Numbered from the stretch's first letter, positions 1 to 11,915 are shown. The stretch is 64,000 nucleotides of DNA from Lonicera japonica (GCA_021464415.1 CM038468.1:4588001-4652000), one strand, 5' to 3'. Program-made: numbers and translations. The notes: a model not told the origin generated them from the sequence alone.

Positions 1-2
1 AT

Positions 3-829
3 GCAGAGTTTTACTATGTCCCCAGGTCATAAAACAGTTTTGCTGACGCACTAGCAACCCTGGCATCTATGATCGATATCCCGGAGGGGATGGAAGAAAT
101 AACTCTTACAGTACAAAAGAAATCAGGACCAGCACACTGCATGGCCCTTGAGGTAGGGAACGAAGAGAATGGAGACTCAACCACTTGGTTTTACGACATT
201 TGGAACCTGTTGAAAAACCATCAGTATCCTGAGCAAGCAGACAAGAGAACCCGGTTTACGCTCAGAAGATTAGCATCGAGATTCATACTTTGCGCCGGAA
301 GGCTATATAAGAGAAACTACGATAGAGCCCATCTCCAATGTCTCACGGAAGAAGAGTTTGTCAAAGTGATGGATCAGATACATGTGGGTGATTGTGGACC
401 TCATATGAGCGGTCATACACTTGCTCGTAAGATCATCAAACAAGGCTATTACTGGTCTACCCTTCAGAACGACTGTGTTAATCACGTACGCCGTTGTCAC
501 AAGTGCTAAATCTATGTTAAATCTCATAAACTTCCTCTGAAAGAGTTGTACAACATGACTGCTCCCTGGCATTTCGCGACCTGGGGAATTGACATCATTG
601 GGAAGATTTCACCCAAAGCCAGCAACGGCCATGAATTCATACTAATGGCCATCGACTACTTTACCAAATGGGTAGAGGCCGAGTCTTTCCAAACCCTTGA
701 CGCCAGAAAGGTTGCCTGATTTCTCAGACGAAATATCATATGTCGGTATGGGGTCCCACACGAGATCATCTCGGACAACGGCACTCACTTCGAAGGAGAG
801 GCTAATAAAGTCATGGAAGAATACGGTAA
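3..829 (+). pseudogene. Tat pol remnant: end of RNase H and N-terminal half of integrase
   Basis: One reading frame runs from base 3 to the Athila insertion. It starts with the tail of RNase H (ADALATLAS, about 46-68). A linker follows, then the integrase HHCC zinc finger around 380-506 (RRCHKC at its end). Next come the first catalytic region (WGIDIIG, about 572-600) and the second (IISDNGTHF, about 766-792). Three in-frame stops break it: TAA at 30-32, TAA at 507-509 and TGA at 717-719. In an active element this domain would join cDNA to host DNA in the nucleus. The reading continues at 11309 after removal of the insertion. Lineage call rests on resemblance of the WGIDIIG and KWVEAE motifs to Tat/Ogre integrases. 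Confidence 0.85.
825..829. repeat. Target-site duplication, left copy (Athila)
   Basis: GGTAA directly before the TG of the left LTR. It pairs with GGTAT at 11309-11313, so one of five bases differs. Five bases is the usual size for Ty3/gypsy integration. Confidence 0.75.
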
Positions 830-2297
830 TGTTTTATTTACTCGCAAGCGCACGAATCGGTATATAGTATAGCGTATGCAAGTGCGAGGTCGAACCCAAG
901 GGACTTGATATTTTTACCACTTATTAATTTTGATTAATTCCAAATCTAGTTTAGAAATTGGGATATTATGAATTATCAATTAAAAACAGTAATAAAATAT
1001 TTAATTAATAAAATACTAACTAAATAATCAATTACTAAAATATTAGGATGGAGAAATCATATATTTGATATCATGTTCCTAATATTCATGCCTAATAAAT
1101 TCTACTATTTGTCTCGCATTAATTTGGTCTCTCGACTCTATTAGATGCGGAAAATAAAATCATTTAAGCCCAATTAATTTTTAAAGTCTAATTATTAATT
1201 CTTCCATAGCCAAACTTATATATAAAATCAAAACACTCAATATATCCGTCAAAACACAATTTATATCCGCTTTTAAAAAATTATAAAATGAATCCAACAA
1301 ATTATAATGAGAATCCAATTTTATTTTTATATCAATTAAAATAGGCATTTAATAGGAAGAATTATTTTTTAACATTAAAGCATTAAATGGGTAGAATTAA
1401 TTGGCATGAATATGTGCAAGGGAATCAATCAAATATAATCATCCTCTACCCTAGATAATAATCTAACCTAGCATGCTTGCAATTAAAACACAAAACATAA
1501 TTAAATAATACACAAATAAATAAATTAAATACTTACTTGAGTACGCGCAAATAAATTGAAGAAGAAGAAAATAATTCTGAATTAATTGCAATAATCTACA
1601 AGCATCCAAGCATCCAAATACTATCAATAATAAAGATAAAAGCTTCTGCAAAATTGAAGACAGAAAGGAAAAGAAAAGAAGGAAGGAAAAAAAAATAGAT
1701 GCTCGGTTGCTGCTCTGCTTGTCTCTGCCTCTCTGTCTCTAATTGCCTCCAGGAGATTCAATTTATAATGAAGAGAATGGGTTAGGGTTTAATGGGTGGT
1801 TGGTGGCTTAGGGTTAATTGGTGGGCTTTTGGGCTTGTGGGCTTGTGGGCCTAATGAGTGGGCTGCTGCAAAGGGGCTTGGGAGCTGGGTAACAGGCTTG
1901 GACATGATAAAAATGACATGGGCCAGTTGGCTTGCTATTTGGGCTAAATGGGCTTGAATTTAATTGGCCCGCTGGAATTAATTTATTTGGCGCACTGATC
2001 TTATTTCGGCTGTAACTTCACGCTCCGAACTCCGATTAACGTAAGGTTTTCGCCCACGCGTAGCTAACTCAAAGATCTCAAACTTTTGTATCTGGAGTTT
2101 TCTTCAAATTCTGTAGGGATTAATGCCAGAAATTTCTTGAATACAGGTGATGTGCGCAGCCAATCTCTTCTTATTTCGAAATCTTTCAATTTAATTCTAA
2201 ACACCTGAAAAATACTAAAAATACAACAAATATAAAAATATATGCTCTCCAAAGTATAAATTAGTGGGTTATAATGTACCAATTTTTTGGCACATCA
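830..2297 (-). repeat. Athila 3' LTR
   Basis: In + orientation it starts TGTTTTATTTACTCGC and ends TTGGCACATCA, with TG/CA ends. It matches 9841-11308 in length and almost base for base. Short reading frames inside it (for example 1463-1651 and 2064-2282 on the minus strand) recur in the other LTR and show no protein family resemblance; they are treated as chance. Confidence 0.95.
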
Positions 2298-2310
2298 AAT
2301 TCCCCCCAAC
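2298..2310 (-). promoter_or_regulatory. Polypurine tract of the Athila element
   Basis: On the minus strand this reads GTTGGGGGGAATT and abuts the 3' LTR. This is the position and composition expected for the plus-strand DNA primer during reverse transcription. Confidence 0.8.
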
Positions 2311-4190
2311 TTATACTTTGCTAGTCCTCGAGCAAAGCTAATAAAAATCAAAGAAATTAAAATAACTAATCCTAGCTCTGTTTCGCGGAGTCGCGATTGC
2401 ACTTGGCACGTGCAACAAGCCTTTTAAACCCCATGGTTCCCCCAAGAGGACGTGTGAAGTCTCGTGATGGTTTGCAGTGAATATACCAACAAAATTCGAA
2501 TGCAACGGTTCTCATTAAAATTTATTCCCCTTTTTTCACCAAATGTAAATAACTCAACAAAGATATCAAAACACCTGTATGCTAAGCAATGTGACACACA
2601 TGCAATATCAAAGTTCTCAAACTAGCAAGATTAATAAGAATATTTCTTTCTTTCTAATCTCATTGTGTGTGTGTGAATTAACAACATAACATCATTGATA
2701 GCTAAGTAGGCAAAACTTTCAAATCTCATCCAAACTATGCTTTGACTCAACTCCTCACATGGTATACACTCCAAAAATGAAACACTCAAGAATATGGTGT
2801 ACATGCTCTCATTACATGTGAGATATAAAGAGTAAATGTATTCAAATTCAAATGCCTCTCACATGTATATATATGAAAAACGCTATAAATGAAAGAACAA
2901 GAGTCTCATGAAAGGATAAATCCCACTAGAAAGGTGAAATGCATAATTGGATTCTCTCCACCACTCTCACATCAAAACCATATTCCAAAGGATCTTTAGG
3001 ACTTTTTCAGGTTGTAATGTAAGGCTTAGGGTGATGGCTAATTAAATGAAGTGGTATAAAAGGATTCAAAGATCTAAGAAACATATTGAGATGTATACAA
3101 TTAAAATTTCAGGCTAAACTTGATTTTATTTGAGCTCTTTTTTTTTCTTTTTTTTCTTTTCATTATTTTCCTTTTTCTCATCACTGATTTTTTTTATATT
3201 TCAAGCTCTATTTTCACTAATGCCTGTATATAGAAATAACATCTCAAACATTCTTAGATAAAGGGTAGGCTATATAAATATGGTTTATACTCCTATTTGG
3301 AGTAAGGTAAGGATATCGGGCTATGAAAGAAAGGCTTATATATAAGGCTCAAAAGGGTTGACTAGCGGTATATATTTCAAGGTGGGATTAGGCTAAATGT
3401 AGGCTGTCAAAGATGGCCTAAATCATTTCCTAAGGTTTATAGTTCTTCAGTTCAAATAATATCAAGAATCCTTAAGAGAAATTGCATTTCATGGACGTAC
3501 CTTTCTAGTGTTCAATCAAAGCAAAGAATAATGAGACTACTCAACGAGATACGCTTTTCAAAAATTAAGAGTTGATATAAAAACCCTCAAATAAGAAGAT
3601 TGGATCAAATACTCACGGGTTATTTAGTCTCCACATTTATGTTTTTCAGGAATTTTTAGTTATGCTCACTTTTCCATCTAGTCATACATAAGTTGTCATA
3701 TGTGCTCAAATATAATGATGATTGAAAATCATAAAATTTCTCTTAATAACGATAGTAGGAGAACTAGGCATGCACATGTAAAGTATTAAGACAAATGCGT
3801 CATCGTTAGCACACTGGCTAAACAAAGGAAAACTTCAAATCAATCCAAAAACCATTGCATTTCTTTTTTCTTTCATTTTTTTTATTCTTTTATTCCTTTT
3901 TTTTTTTTTTTTGAAAAAAAAAAAAGTTTGTTCAATTTCTAACAAAGTGCAACATGTGAAGTGCATGGAATGATAAGGCAAATAAATCCCTCCCCCCAAC
4001 TTAAATTTTACATTGTCCTCAATGTATAAAGACAAGTAAATAAGAAAAGGTAAGATATCACCTTGTGACAATGAAGCGCAGTGAGAAAGATAAACCTGTA
4101 CTTTTGTTAGAGAGAGAACAAAGAAAAGCAAAATAGAAATCCAAATATAATATTATACACAATAATATACAATAATCATGGCCTCAAAAA
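2311..4190 (-). other. Athila 3' untranslated region, no gene seen
   Basis: About 1.9 kb of AT-rich sequence between the end of pol and the polypurine tract. Some Athila elements carry an envelope-like reading frame here; I see none. Homopolymer runs occur near 3140-3200 and 3880-3925. A second purine-rich stretch, AGTTGGGGGGAGGGA on the minus strand near 3988-4003, resembles the polypurine tract and lies shortly after pol. Confidence 0.7.
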
Positions 4191-6041
4191 TTAATCCCGA
4201 TAAACAGGATTCTCCAGAAGCATAACTTCAACTTCTGGGTTTTCAAACTCCAAAAATGGTTTTAAACGATGGCCATTCACTTTAAACACACTACCATATT
4301 TTGGATTCTGAATCTCAATGGCCCCATGAGGATAAACCTGCTGGACTATGAAAGGACCGGACCATTTAGATTTCAACTTACCTGGGAATAGATGCAAATG
4401 AGAATTATAAAGGACTTTCTGGCCAGGGTGAAACGATTTTCGAAGAATCTTATGATCATGTACCCTTTTCATCCTTTCTTTGTATGACTTGGCGCAGTCA
4501 TAAGCATCATTCCTTATTTCTTCTAGCTCAGCCACTTGGAGCTTCCTATGGGTTCCTGCCTTGTCAATATCAAAATTAAGCTGTCTAACAGCCCAAAAAG
4601 CTCTATGTTCCAACTCAACAGGCAGGTGACATGCCTTGCCATAAACTAAGCGGTAGGGAGACATTCCAATGGGAGTTTTATATGCAGTACGGTATGCCCA
4701 TAAAGCATCTGTCAGTCGGACTGACCAATCTTTTCTATTAGGATTTACCGTCTTTTCCAAAATATGCTTGATCTCCCTATTTGAAATTTCAGCCTGTCCA
4801 CTAGTTTGTGGATGGTACGCAGTCGACACTTTATGGATCACTCCGTACTTTTTCATTAGACTTTCAAATGGTCTATTGCAAAAGTGTGACCCCCCATCAC
4901 TAATGATAGCACGAGGTGTACCAAAACGTGCAAGAATATGTTCTTTTAAAAATCGAACCACCACTTTGTGGTCATTTGTTCGGCACGCAGTAGCCTCGAC
5001 CCATTTTGAGACATAGTCAACAGCTACTAAGATGTAGAGATTGCCAAATGAGTTAGGAAAGGGTCCCATAAAGTCTATCCCCCACACATCAAAGATTTCC
5101 ACTATCAAAATGGGATTAAGGGGCATCATACTTCGGCGTGTAAGACTTCCTAACTTCTGACATCTCTCACAGGCTACACAATAGGCATGTGCATCTCGAA
5201 ACAATGAAGGCCAATAAAATCCACACTGCAAAACCTTAGCAGCAGTTTTCTTTCCACTAAAATGGCCTCCACATGGCTGATCATGGCAAAAGGAGAGAAT
5301 TTTTATTTGATCTTCCTCACGAATACATCTCCTAATTACCTTATCTAGACAGTACTTGAAGAGATAGGGATCATCCCAATAAAAGTACTTCACCTCGGAC
5401 AAAAATTTGTACTTATCTTGCTTTGACCAATGATTTGGTATTTCACGAGTGACAAGATAGTTTACAATGTCTGCATACCAAGGTGACTGGGAAATTTGCA
5501 TTAGCTGCTCATCGGGGAATGTTTCAGCTATGGGCACTGAATCACTAGAGAATTCAACTATGAGCCTAGACAGGTGGTCTGCTACAACATTTTCAGCTCC
5601 TTTCTTATCTTTAATTTCCAAATCAAACTCTTGTAGCAACAAGACCCACCGAATCAAACGCGACTTTGCATCTTTCTTAGAAAGCAAGTATTTCAAAGCG
5701 GCGTGATCTGAATAGACAAGGACTTTAGATCCCAAGAGATAAGATCTAAATTTATCCAGAGCAAAAATGACTGCTAACAACTCCTTCTCTGTGGTGGAAT
5801 AATGAAGTTGAGCATCGTTCAAAGTCCTGCTTGCATAGTAAATTACGTGAGGGACTTTATCAATTCTCTGACCTAAAACAGCCCCAACCGCATAATCAGA
5901 TGCATCACACATGATCTCGAATGGAAGATTCCAGTCAGGGGACCGAATGATAGGTGCGGAGGTCAGAGCAGATTTTAAAGTTTCAAAGGCTTTTAGGCAT
6001 GCTTCATTAAACATAAATGGGGCATCTTTAGCAAGAAGATT
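4191..6041 (-). CDS. Athila pol, downstream part: RNase H and integrase (after in-frame stop)
   Basis: This continues the upstream gag-pol frame after a TGA codon at 6042-6044. The first methionine is at 6014, nine codons after the stop. Numbered from that Met (607 residues), RNase H has acidic residues D37, E77, D103 and D146. The integrase has a zinc-binding region with H244, H251, C282 and C285. Its DDE triad D314, D373 and E409 shows the D,D-35-E spacing, and a GPF motif sits at 553-555 near the C-terminus. All catalytic residues I looked for are present. No start signal explains independent translation, so it probably depended on a continuous polyprotein before the stop arose. Confidence 0.9.
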   Translation of the reverse strand, partial: NLLAKDAPFMFNEACLKAFETLKSALTSAPIIRSPDWNLPFEIMCDASDYAVGAVLGQRIDKVPHVIYYASRTLNDAQLHYSTTEKELLAVIFALDKFRSYLLGSKVLVYSDHAALKYLLSKKDAKSRLIRWVLLLQEFDLEIKDKKGAENVVADHLSRLIVEFSSDSVPIAETFPDEQLMQISQSPWYADIVNYLVTREIPNHWSKQDKYKFLSEVKYFYWDDPYLFKYCLDKVIRRCIREEDQIKILSFCHDQPCGGHFSGKKTAAKVLQCGFYWPSLFRDAHAYCVACERCQKLGSLTRRSMMPLNPILIVEIFDVWGIDFMGPFPNSFGNLYILVAVDYVSKWVEATACRTNDHKVVVRFLKEHILARFGTPRAIISDGGSHFCNRPFESLMKKYGVIHKVSTAYHPQTSGQAEISNREIKHILEKTVNPNRKDWSVRLTDALWAYRTAYKTPIGMSPYRLVYGKACHLPVELEHRAFWAVRQLNFDIDKAGTHRKLQVAELEEIRNDAYDCAKSYKERMKRVHDHKILRKSFHPGQKVLYNSHLHLFPGKLKSKWSGPFIVQQVYPHGAIEIQNPKYGSVFKVNGHRLKPFLEFENPEVEVMLLENPVYRD

Positions 6042-9000
6042 TCACAGGGGTCTAGCAATCTTGTTAAAATCCTTGATAAAACGCCTATAAAATCCAGCAT
6101 GGCCTAAGAATGAACGAATCTCTTTAACTGTCCGCGGGGGTGGTAGGTTAGAGATTAAATCAACTTTAGCCTTGTCCACTTCAATTCCCTTTGCAGAGAT
6201 GATGTGCCCAAGAACAATTCCTCTTTGTACCATAAAATGGCATTTTTCCCAATTAAGCACGAGATTCTTCTCTTTACACCTCTCTAAAACTAGAGTTAGG
6301 TGTTCCAAGCATTTTTCGAAAGAAGACCCAAAGACAGAAAAATCATCCATGAAGACCTCTAGGAATCGCTCTACCATGTCAGAAAAGATGGAAATCATAC
6401 ACCGCTGAAAAGTGGCAGGTGCATTGCATAGCCCGAAAGGCATGCGTCGGTAGGCAAACGTACCAAAAGGACACGTGAATGTCGTCTTTTCTTGATCAAC
6501 TGGATCAACTGGAATCTGGTTGTAGCCGGAGTAACCATTCAGAAAGCAATAGTACGCATGACCGGCTAACCGTTCCAACATTTGATCAATGTAAGGAAGG
6601 GGAAAGTGATCCTTCCTCATCATCGAGTTCAATTTTCGATAGTCAATACAAACACGCCATCCCGTCTGGACATGAGATGGAACTAGCTCATTATGCTCAT
6701 TTGCTACCACTGTAATTCCCGATTTCTTAGGAAGTACTTGCACAGGGCTCACCCACTCACTATCGGATATCGGGTAGATAATACCCGCGTCTAAAAGCTT
6801 GAGTACCTCGGCCCTGACAACTTCTTGCATCACTGGATTCAGCCTCCTTTGTGGTTCACGAGAGGGTTTTGAGTTCTCCTCTAAGTGAATCTTGTGCATG
6901 ACAACTGACGGACTGATCCCTTTCAAATCTGCGATTGACCACCCTATAGCTTCTTTATGTTCTTGAAGGATTTTAAGCAGTTGCTTTTCTTGAGCATTAT
7001 CAAGGTAAGAAGCTATAATAACTGGCAAAGATTCTGCTGGACCGAGAAAGGCATATTTCAAATTATCAGGCAAAGGCTTCAGGTCCAGCTTTGGTGGTTC
7101 ATCGATGGAAGGAGGTCGAGGAGTTGATGAAAGATTGAGAGGCTCTGGTTTTGGTTGAAAAGATTGTTTACCCATGACAGGTACTGAATCCAAGAGCGCA
7201 TTGAATTGCTCTATTGATTCATCTATGTCGAAATCACAACCAAAATGAGACAAACAAGCCTCTAATGGGTCCTCTTTGCACATTTGCAGAAAAGATTCCT
7301 CTACTAGACTATTAATCAAGTGAACTTGACCAACATCATCATCAGCAGTGTCTATAGAGGTTTTGCTAATGTCAAATACATTTAGTTCAGCAGTGAGGTT
7401 CCCAAAAGAAATCTTCATTACTCCATTTCTGCAATTGATTAGGGCGTTAGAAGTGGCAAGGAATGGTCGCCCTAGAATCACAGGAATTTGGCTTTTAATG
7501 TTCTGAACAGGTTCAGTGTCAAGGACAACAAAGTCCACTGGAAAGTAGAAAGTGTCTACCTTTATCAGAACATCTTCAATGACACCCCTACGAATTTTCA
7601 CTGACCGATCTGCAAGTTGGATTGTCATTGGAGTCGGCTTTAACTCTCCTAGGTGTAACTGCACATACACAGAATATGGCAGTAGATTTACACTGGCCCC
7701 CAGATCTACTAGAGCTCGCTCAATATGATTATCCCCAATCTTGCAGGAGATTGTTGGACAGCCAGGGTCCTTATACTTGACAGGGATTCTGTATTGAATT
7801 ATGGAGCTCGCTTGTTCGGCCAAGAATGCTTTTTTTGGAACATTTGTTCTCCTATTTTGAGTGACTAAGTCTTTGAGGAACTTAGCATAAGAAGGTACTT
7901 GCTTTATTGCATCAAGTAATGGGATGTTTATCTGGACTTGCTTAAACACCTCCAAAATTTCTTCAAATTGTGTACCTTTCTTATTATCTTTAAGCCTATG
8001 AGGAAATGGGGCTTTAGGAACAAAAGTCCTACTTAAGGTATCTTCAATTACTTGCTTTGCATGAGGATCTTGATTCACAACTTGAGGTGTAGGAGCAACC
8101 TCAGCTGGAATTTGCTCTTCTTCTTTCTCTTCCTCCTCGCTATCCGGCAAACTCACTTTATTGTCAACCACCTTTTCCGATCTAAGTGTGGTGATAGCTT
8201 GGAATTGCCCATGTGTTTGTGTGTTTGGTGGGTTAGAAGCTAACCCACTCGAAGAAACACCTTTAGGGTTCGAGATTGGTTGACTCAGAAATTTTCCCTT
8301 CTCTCTTTCACCCAGTTGACTCACCATTTGACCCATTTGATTCTCTAGCCTGATGATGGCTTGAGTGTTCATAAGGCCATTATTTTTGACTTCTTGCAAA
8401 AGCTGGCTTGAAGTCTGATTGTTTTGGGTTGTCACTTGGATAAATTGTTTGAGAGTGTCCTCCAAAGATGAGAATTGTGTTGGAGTGACATAGGATGATG
8501 GAGCAGGTGGAGTAGGTTGGAATGGTGGATAGGAATTTCCATGAGGACGGAAACCAGGGGGTGGTTGCTGTCGTGGAGCATTAGATGATGAGGAACCCAT
8601 ATTGGACATGGGCTGACCTTGTGACCACGAAAAATTTGGATGGTTTCTCCAACCTGGATTGTATGTATCTGTGAATGGACTATTGAATTGCTTCTTATAG
8701 TCATTCATCGCATTTACTTGTTGTGGCGCGAATTCAGAGAATCCTACCATAGAAGGGCAAGTTTGCGACGTGTGCATAGGGCTAGCACACACAGAACATC
8801 CTTCAGCTTGAACTTGGTTAACGGAATTACCATCCAACCGCATTGTTATCGCTTCAAGTTTCTTCGAGAGACTATCTAACTGCCTTCTAGTCTCTACACC
8901 TTCGGTCAATTCATAGATGCCTTCCCTCTTCTTGTTTTGAGATGAAGAATTTCTTCGAGAAGAGAAATCCCATTGCTGAGAGCTCTCGGAAAGATTCTCG

Positions 9001-9695
9001 AGAAAATTATAAGCTTGATCTTCAGTGAGACTAAGAAAAGTACCATTGTTCATTGACTCAATCATATTTCGATTAGTTTGAGTCAATCCATTGTAAAAGA
9101 ATTGTACTAATCTCCACGTCTCAAAACCGTGGTGGGGACATCTGAGAAGTAGGTCCTTAAATCTTTCCCAAGACTCAAAGAATTTTTCATGATCTTCTTG
9201 ACAAAAATCCGATATCTGTCGTCGAAGTTCATTCGTTTTTGACATGGGAAAAAATTTAGTAAGAAATTTGGAAACCAAAGTTTCCCAATTATTAATGGAC
9301 CTAGAAGGTAATGAATTGAGCCACGCCTTTGCTTTTCCTTTCAGGGAAAAAGGAAATAAACGTAAACGAACTGACTCATCTGAAAAATTTTGAAACTTAA
9401 AGGTAGCGCAAATTTCTAGAAAATCCTTAATATGGAGATAAGGATCTTCTTGATCAATTCCATGAAAAATAGGAAGAAGTTGCATCACTTGCGGTTTAAG
9501 CTCGAAATGATTTGCGGTGGTGGAAGGTAAAACTATACATGAAGGTGGGTTGGTAGTGATAGGAGAGAAAAGCTCCCTTAAAGTCTTCGTCTCTTCCTGT
9601 TCATTAGCCATTGTTCCTATCTCAAACAAAGGATCAACTTCTAGGTTTTCTATCCTATTCAACCTCTTAATACCACGCTTCCAAACAATGCTCAT
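6042..9695 (-). CDS. Athila gag-pol, upstream part: Gag, protease, reverse transcriptase
   Basis: 1,217 residues. Gag core lies at about 60-245. A CX2CX4HX4C zinc knuckle is at 300-313. A Gln/Pro-rich linker follows at 355-410. The aspartic protease has a DLGAS motif at 664-668 and ILGRPF at 740-745. Reverse transcriptase covers about 940-1200 with FMDD at 1115-1118. Two lesions stand out. RT motif A reads FLNGYSGY, so the usual catalytic Asp is Asn at 1053. The frame ends in TGA at 6042-6044 within the RT/RNase H connection, while the same frame continues to 4191. The start at 9695 is simply the first Met; the Gag start may be the Met near residue 29. Confidence 0.93.
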   Translation of the reverse strand: MSIVWKRGIKRLNRIENLEVDPLFEIGTMANEQEETKTLRELFSPITTNPPSCIVLPSTTANHFELKPQVMQLLPIFHGIDQEDPYLHIKDFLEICATFKFQNFSDESVRLRLFPFSLKGKAKAWLNSLPSRSINNWETLVSKFLTKFFPMSKTNELRRQISDFCQEDHEKFFESWERFKDLLLRCPHHGFETWRLVQFFYNGLTQTNRNMIESMNNGTFLSLTEDQAYNFLENLSESSQQWDFSSRRNSSSQNKKREGIYELTEGVETRRQLDSLSKKLEAITMRLDGNSVNQVQAEGCSVCASPMHTSQTCPSMVGFSEFAPQQVNAMNDYKKQFNSPFTDTYNPGWRNHPNFSWSQGQPMSNMGSSSSNAPRQQPPPGFRPHGNSYPPFQPTPPAPSSYVTPTQFSSLEDTLKQFIQVTTQNNQTSSQLLQEVKNNGLMNTQAIIRLENQMGQMVSQLGEREKGKFLSQPISNPKGVSSSGLASNPPNTQTHGQFQAITTLRSEKVVDNKVSLPDSEEEEKEEEQIPAEVAPTPQVVNQDPHAKQVIEDTLSRTFVPKAPFPHRLKDNKKGTQFEEILEVFKQVQINIPLLDAIKQVPSYAKFLKDLVTQNRRTNVPKKAFLAEQASSIIQYRIPVKYKDPGCPTISCKIGDNHIERALVDLGASVNLLPYSVYVQLHLGELKPTPMTIQLADRSVKIRRGVIEDVLIKVDTFYFPVDFVVLDTEPVQNIKSQIPVILGRPFLATSNALINCRNGVMKISFGNLTAELNVFDISKTSIDTADDDVGQVHLINSLVEESFLQMCKEDPLEACLSHFGCDFDIDESIEQFNALLDSVPVMGKQSFQPKPEPLNLSSTPRPPSIDEPPKLDLKPLPDNLKYAFLGPAESLPVIIASYLDNAQEKQLLKILQEHKEAIGWSIADLKGISPSVVMHKIHLEENSKPSREPQRRLNPVMQEVVRAEVLKLLDAGIIYPISDSEWVSPVQVLPKKSGITVVANEHNELVPSHVQTGWRVCIDYRKLNSMMRKDHFPLPYIDQMLERLAGHAYYCFLNGYSGYNQIPVDPVDQEKTTFTCPFGTFAYRRMPFGLCNAPATFQRCMISIFSDMVERFLEVFMDDFSVFGSSFEKCLEHLTLVLERCKEKNLVLNWEKCHFMVQRGIVLGHIISAKGIEVDKAKVDLISNLPPPRTVKEIRSFLGHAGFYRRFIKDFNKIARPL

Positions 9696-9816
9696 ACACT
9701 ACTCTACTCCTAAGGGTTTTTTTTTTAATAAAATAAATTAAAATAAAATAATAAAAAAAAAGAACTAGTAGAAAGAAATAATCTAAATTAGTAAAATGGT
9801 GGGCCGCCTTATCAAG
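9696..9816 (-). other. Athila leader between primer-binding site and gag
   Basis: Short AT-rich leader with A/T homopolymers around 9717-9765. No separate gene is visible. Confidence 0.6.
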
Positions 9817-9834
9817 TCCCCGGCAACGGCGCCA
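9817..9834 (-). promoter_or_regulatory. Primer-binding site, tRNA-Asp type (Athila)
   Basis: The minus strand reads TGGCGCCGTTGCCGGGGA, six bases inside the 5' LTR. This is the 18-mer complementary to the 3' end of plant tRNA-Asp that is characteristic of Athila elements. It primes minus-strand DNA synthesis and fixes the element's orientation. Confidence 0.88.
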
Positions 9835-9840
9835 AAAACT

Positions 9841-11308
9841 TGTTTTATTTACTCGCAAGCGCACGAATCAGTATATAGTATAGCGTATGCAAGTGCGAGG
9901 TCGAACCCAAGGGACTTGATATTTTTACCACTTACTAATTTTGATTAATTCCTAATCTAGTTTAGAAATTGGGATATTGTGAATTATCAATTAAAAACAG
10001 TAATAAAATATTTAATTAATAAAATACTAACTAAATAATCAATTAATAAAATATTAGGATGGAGAAATCATATATTTGATATCATGTTCCTAATATTCAT
10101 GCCTAATAAATTCTACTATTTGTCTTGCATTAATTTGGTCTCTCGACTCTATTAGATGCGGAAAATAAAATCATTTAAGCCCAATTAATTTTTAAAGTCT
10201 AATTATTAATTCTTCCATAGCCAAACTTATATATAAAATCAAAACACTCAATATATCCGTCAAAACACAATTTATATCCGCTTTTAACAAATTATAAAAT
10301 GAATCCAACAAATTATAATGAGAATCCAATTTTATTTTTATATCAATTAAAATAGGCATTTAATAGGAAGAATTATTTTTTAACATTAAAGCATTAAATG
10401 GGTAGAATTAATTGGCATGAATATGTGCAAGGGAATCAATCAAATATAATCATCCTCTACCCTAGATAATAATCTAGCCTAGCATGCTTGCAATTAAAAC
10501 ACAAAACATAATTAAATAATACACAAATAAATAAATTAAATACTTACTTGAGTACGCGCAAATAAATTGAAGAAGAAGAAAATAATTCTGAATTAATTGC
10601 AATAATCTACAAGCATCCAAGCATCCAAATACTATCAATAATAAAGATAAAAGCTTCTGCAAAAATTGAAGACAGAAAGGAAAAGAAAAGAAGGAAGGAA
10701 AAAAAAATAGATGCTCGGCTGCTGCTCTGCTTGTCTCTGCCTCTCTGTCTCTAATTGCCTCCAGGAGATTCAATTTATAATGAAGAGAATGGGTTAGGGT
10801 TTAATGGGTGGTTGGTGGCTTAGGGTTAATTGGTGGGCTTTTGGGCTTGTGGGCTTGTGGGCCTAATGAGTGGGCTGCTGCAAAGGGGCTTGGGAGCTGG
10901 GTAACAGGCTTGGACATGATAAAAATGACATGGGCCAGCTGGCTTGCTATTGGGCTAAATGGGCTTGAATTTAATTGGCCCGCTGGAATTAATTTATTTG
11001 GCGCACTGATCTTATTTCGGCTGTAACTTCACGCTCCGAACTCCGATTGACGCAAGGTTTTCCCCCACGCGTAGCTTACTCAAAGATCTCAAACTTTTGT
11101 CTCTGGAGTTTTCTTCAAATTCTGTAGGGATTAATGCCAGAAATTTCTTGAATACAGGTGATGTGCGCAGCCAATCTCTTCTTATTTCGAAATCTTTCAA
11201 TTTAATTCTAAACACCTGAAAAATACTAAAAATACAACAAATATAAAAATATATGCTCTCCAAAGTATAAATTAGTGGGTTATAATGTACCAATTTTTTG
11301 GCACATCA
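9841..11308 (-). repeat. Athila 5' LTR
   Basis: 1,468 bp, the same length as the 830-2297 copy and about 99% identical by eye. It would hold the element's promoter on the minus strand. Antisense and sense micro-frames inside it also occur in the partner LTR and were not called. Confidence 0.95.
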
Positions 11309-11313
11309 GGTAT
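11309..11313. repeat. Target-site duplication, right copy (Athila)
   Basis: GGTAT after the terminal CA of the right LTR. It pairs with GGTAA at 825-829. Confidence 0.75.
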
Positions 11314-11915
11314 CACCTGACACAGATCTTCGCAGTATAGACCACAAACCAATGGGGGCAGTTGAGGTCGCCAACAAGAATCTAAAGAATATCCTAAGCA
11401 AGATGACCGACACCTGTCGAGACTGGCCCGAGAAATTACCGTATGCATTGTGGGGATACCGCACCACCGAGAGGGTCTCCACCGGGGCAACCCTGTTTTC
11501 TCTTACATATGGGATGGAAGCAGTCCTCCCTGTCGAGTTAGAGGTCCCCTCTCTCAGAGTAATGCTAGAGAATCAAGTCAATGAACTAGAATGGGTCCAG
11601 GCATGTTATAACGAGCTAGCCCTACTGGATGAGAAGAGATTGAAAGCCGCGTACCACAACCAAGGGTATCAAAAGATAATCGCTCGAGCGTTTAACCAGA
11701 AAGTGAAGACTCGGGGTATCAATGAGAACGATATCGTATTGAAGGAAATTCGAGAGCCAGCCAGAGACCCAAGAGGGAAGTTCGGGCAAAAGTGGACATG
11801 TCCATACATCATCAAAGAGATTGATACAGGGAGTGCCGCTATACTCACTGATTTAGACGGACAGTTACTGCATTCACCAGTCAACATAGACCGACTGAAG
11901 AAGTATTATCAATAG
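11309..11915 (+). pseudogene. Tat integrase, C-terminal half
   Basis: Continuation of the integrase broken at 829. The region carrying the third catalytic residue reads AVEVANKN near 11359-11382. A chromo-free C-terminal domain follows and the frame ends at TAG 11913-11915. A TGA at about 11317-11319 and one extra G in a run near 11355-11358 disrupt the frame at its start. From 11359 to the end it is open. It joins precisely to the left half once the Athila element and one target copy are removed. Confidence 0.88.

Larger units (their letters stand above)
830..11308 (-). mobile_element. Complete Athila-lineage Ty3/gypsy retrotransposon
   Basis: Two 1,468-bp LTRs (830-2297 and 9841-11308) enclose a minus-strand gag-pol (4191-9695). 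A tRNA-Asp type primer-binding site lies next to the right LTR and a polypurine tract next to the left LTR, so transcription runs right to left. The flanks carry a 5-bp duplication with one mismatch. By eye the LTRs differ at about 15 substitutions and two small indels, roughly 1%, which indicates a young insertion. Lineage follows from the DLGAS protease motif, the tRNA-Asp primer site and the RT/integrase sequence, all typical of Athila/Diaspora elements. It interrupts the integrase of a Tat element. An in-frame stop and a changed RT catalytic residue make it non-autonomous. Confidence 0.95.
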
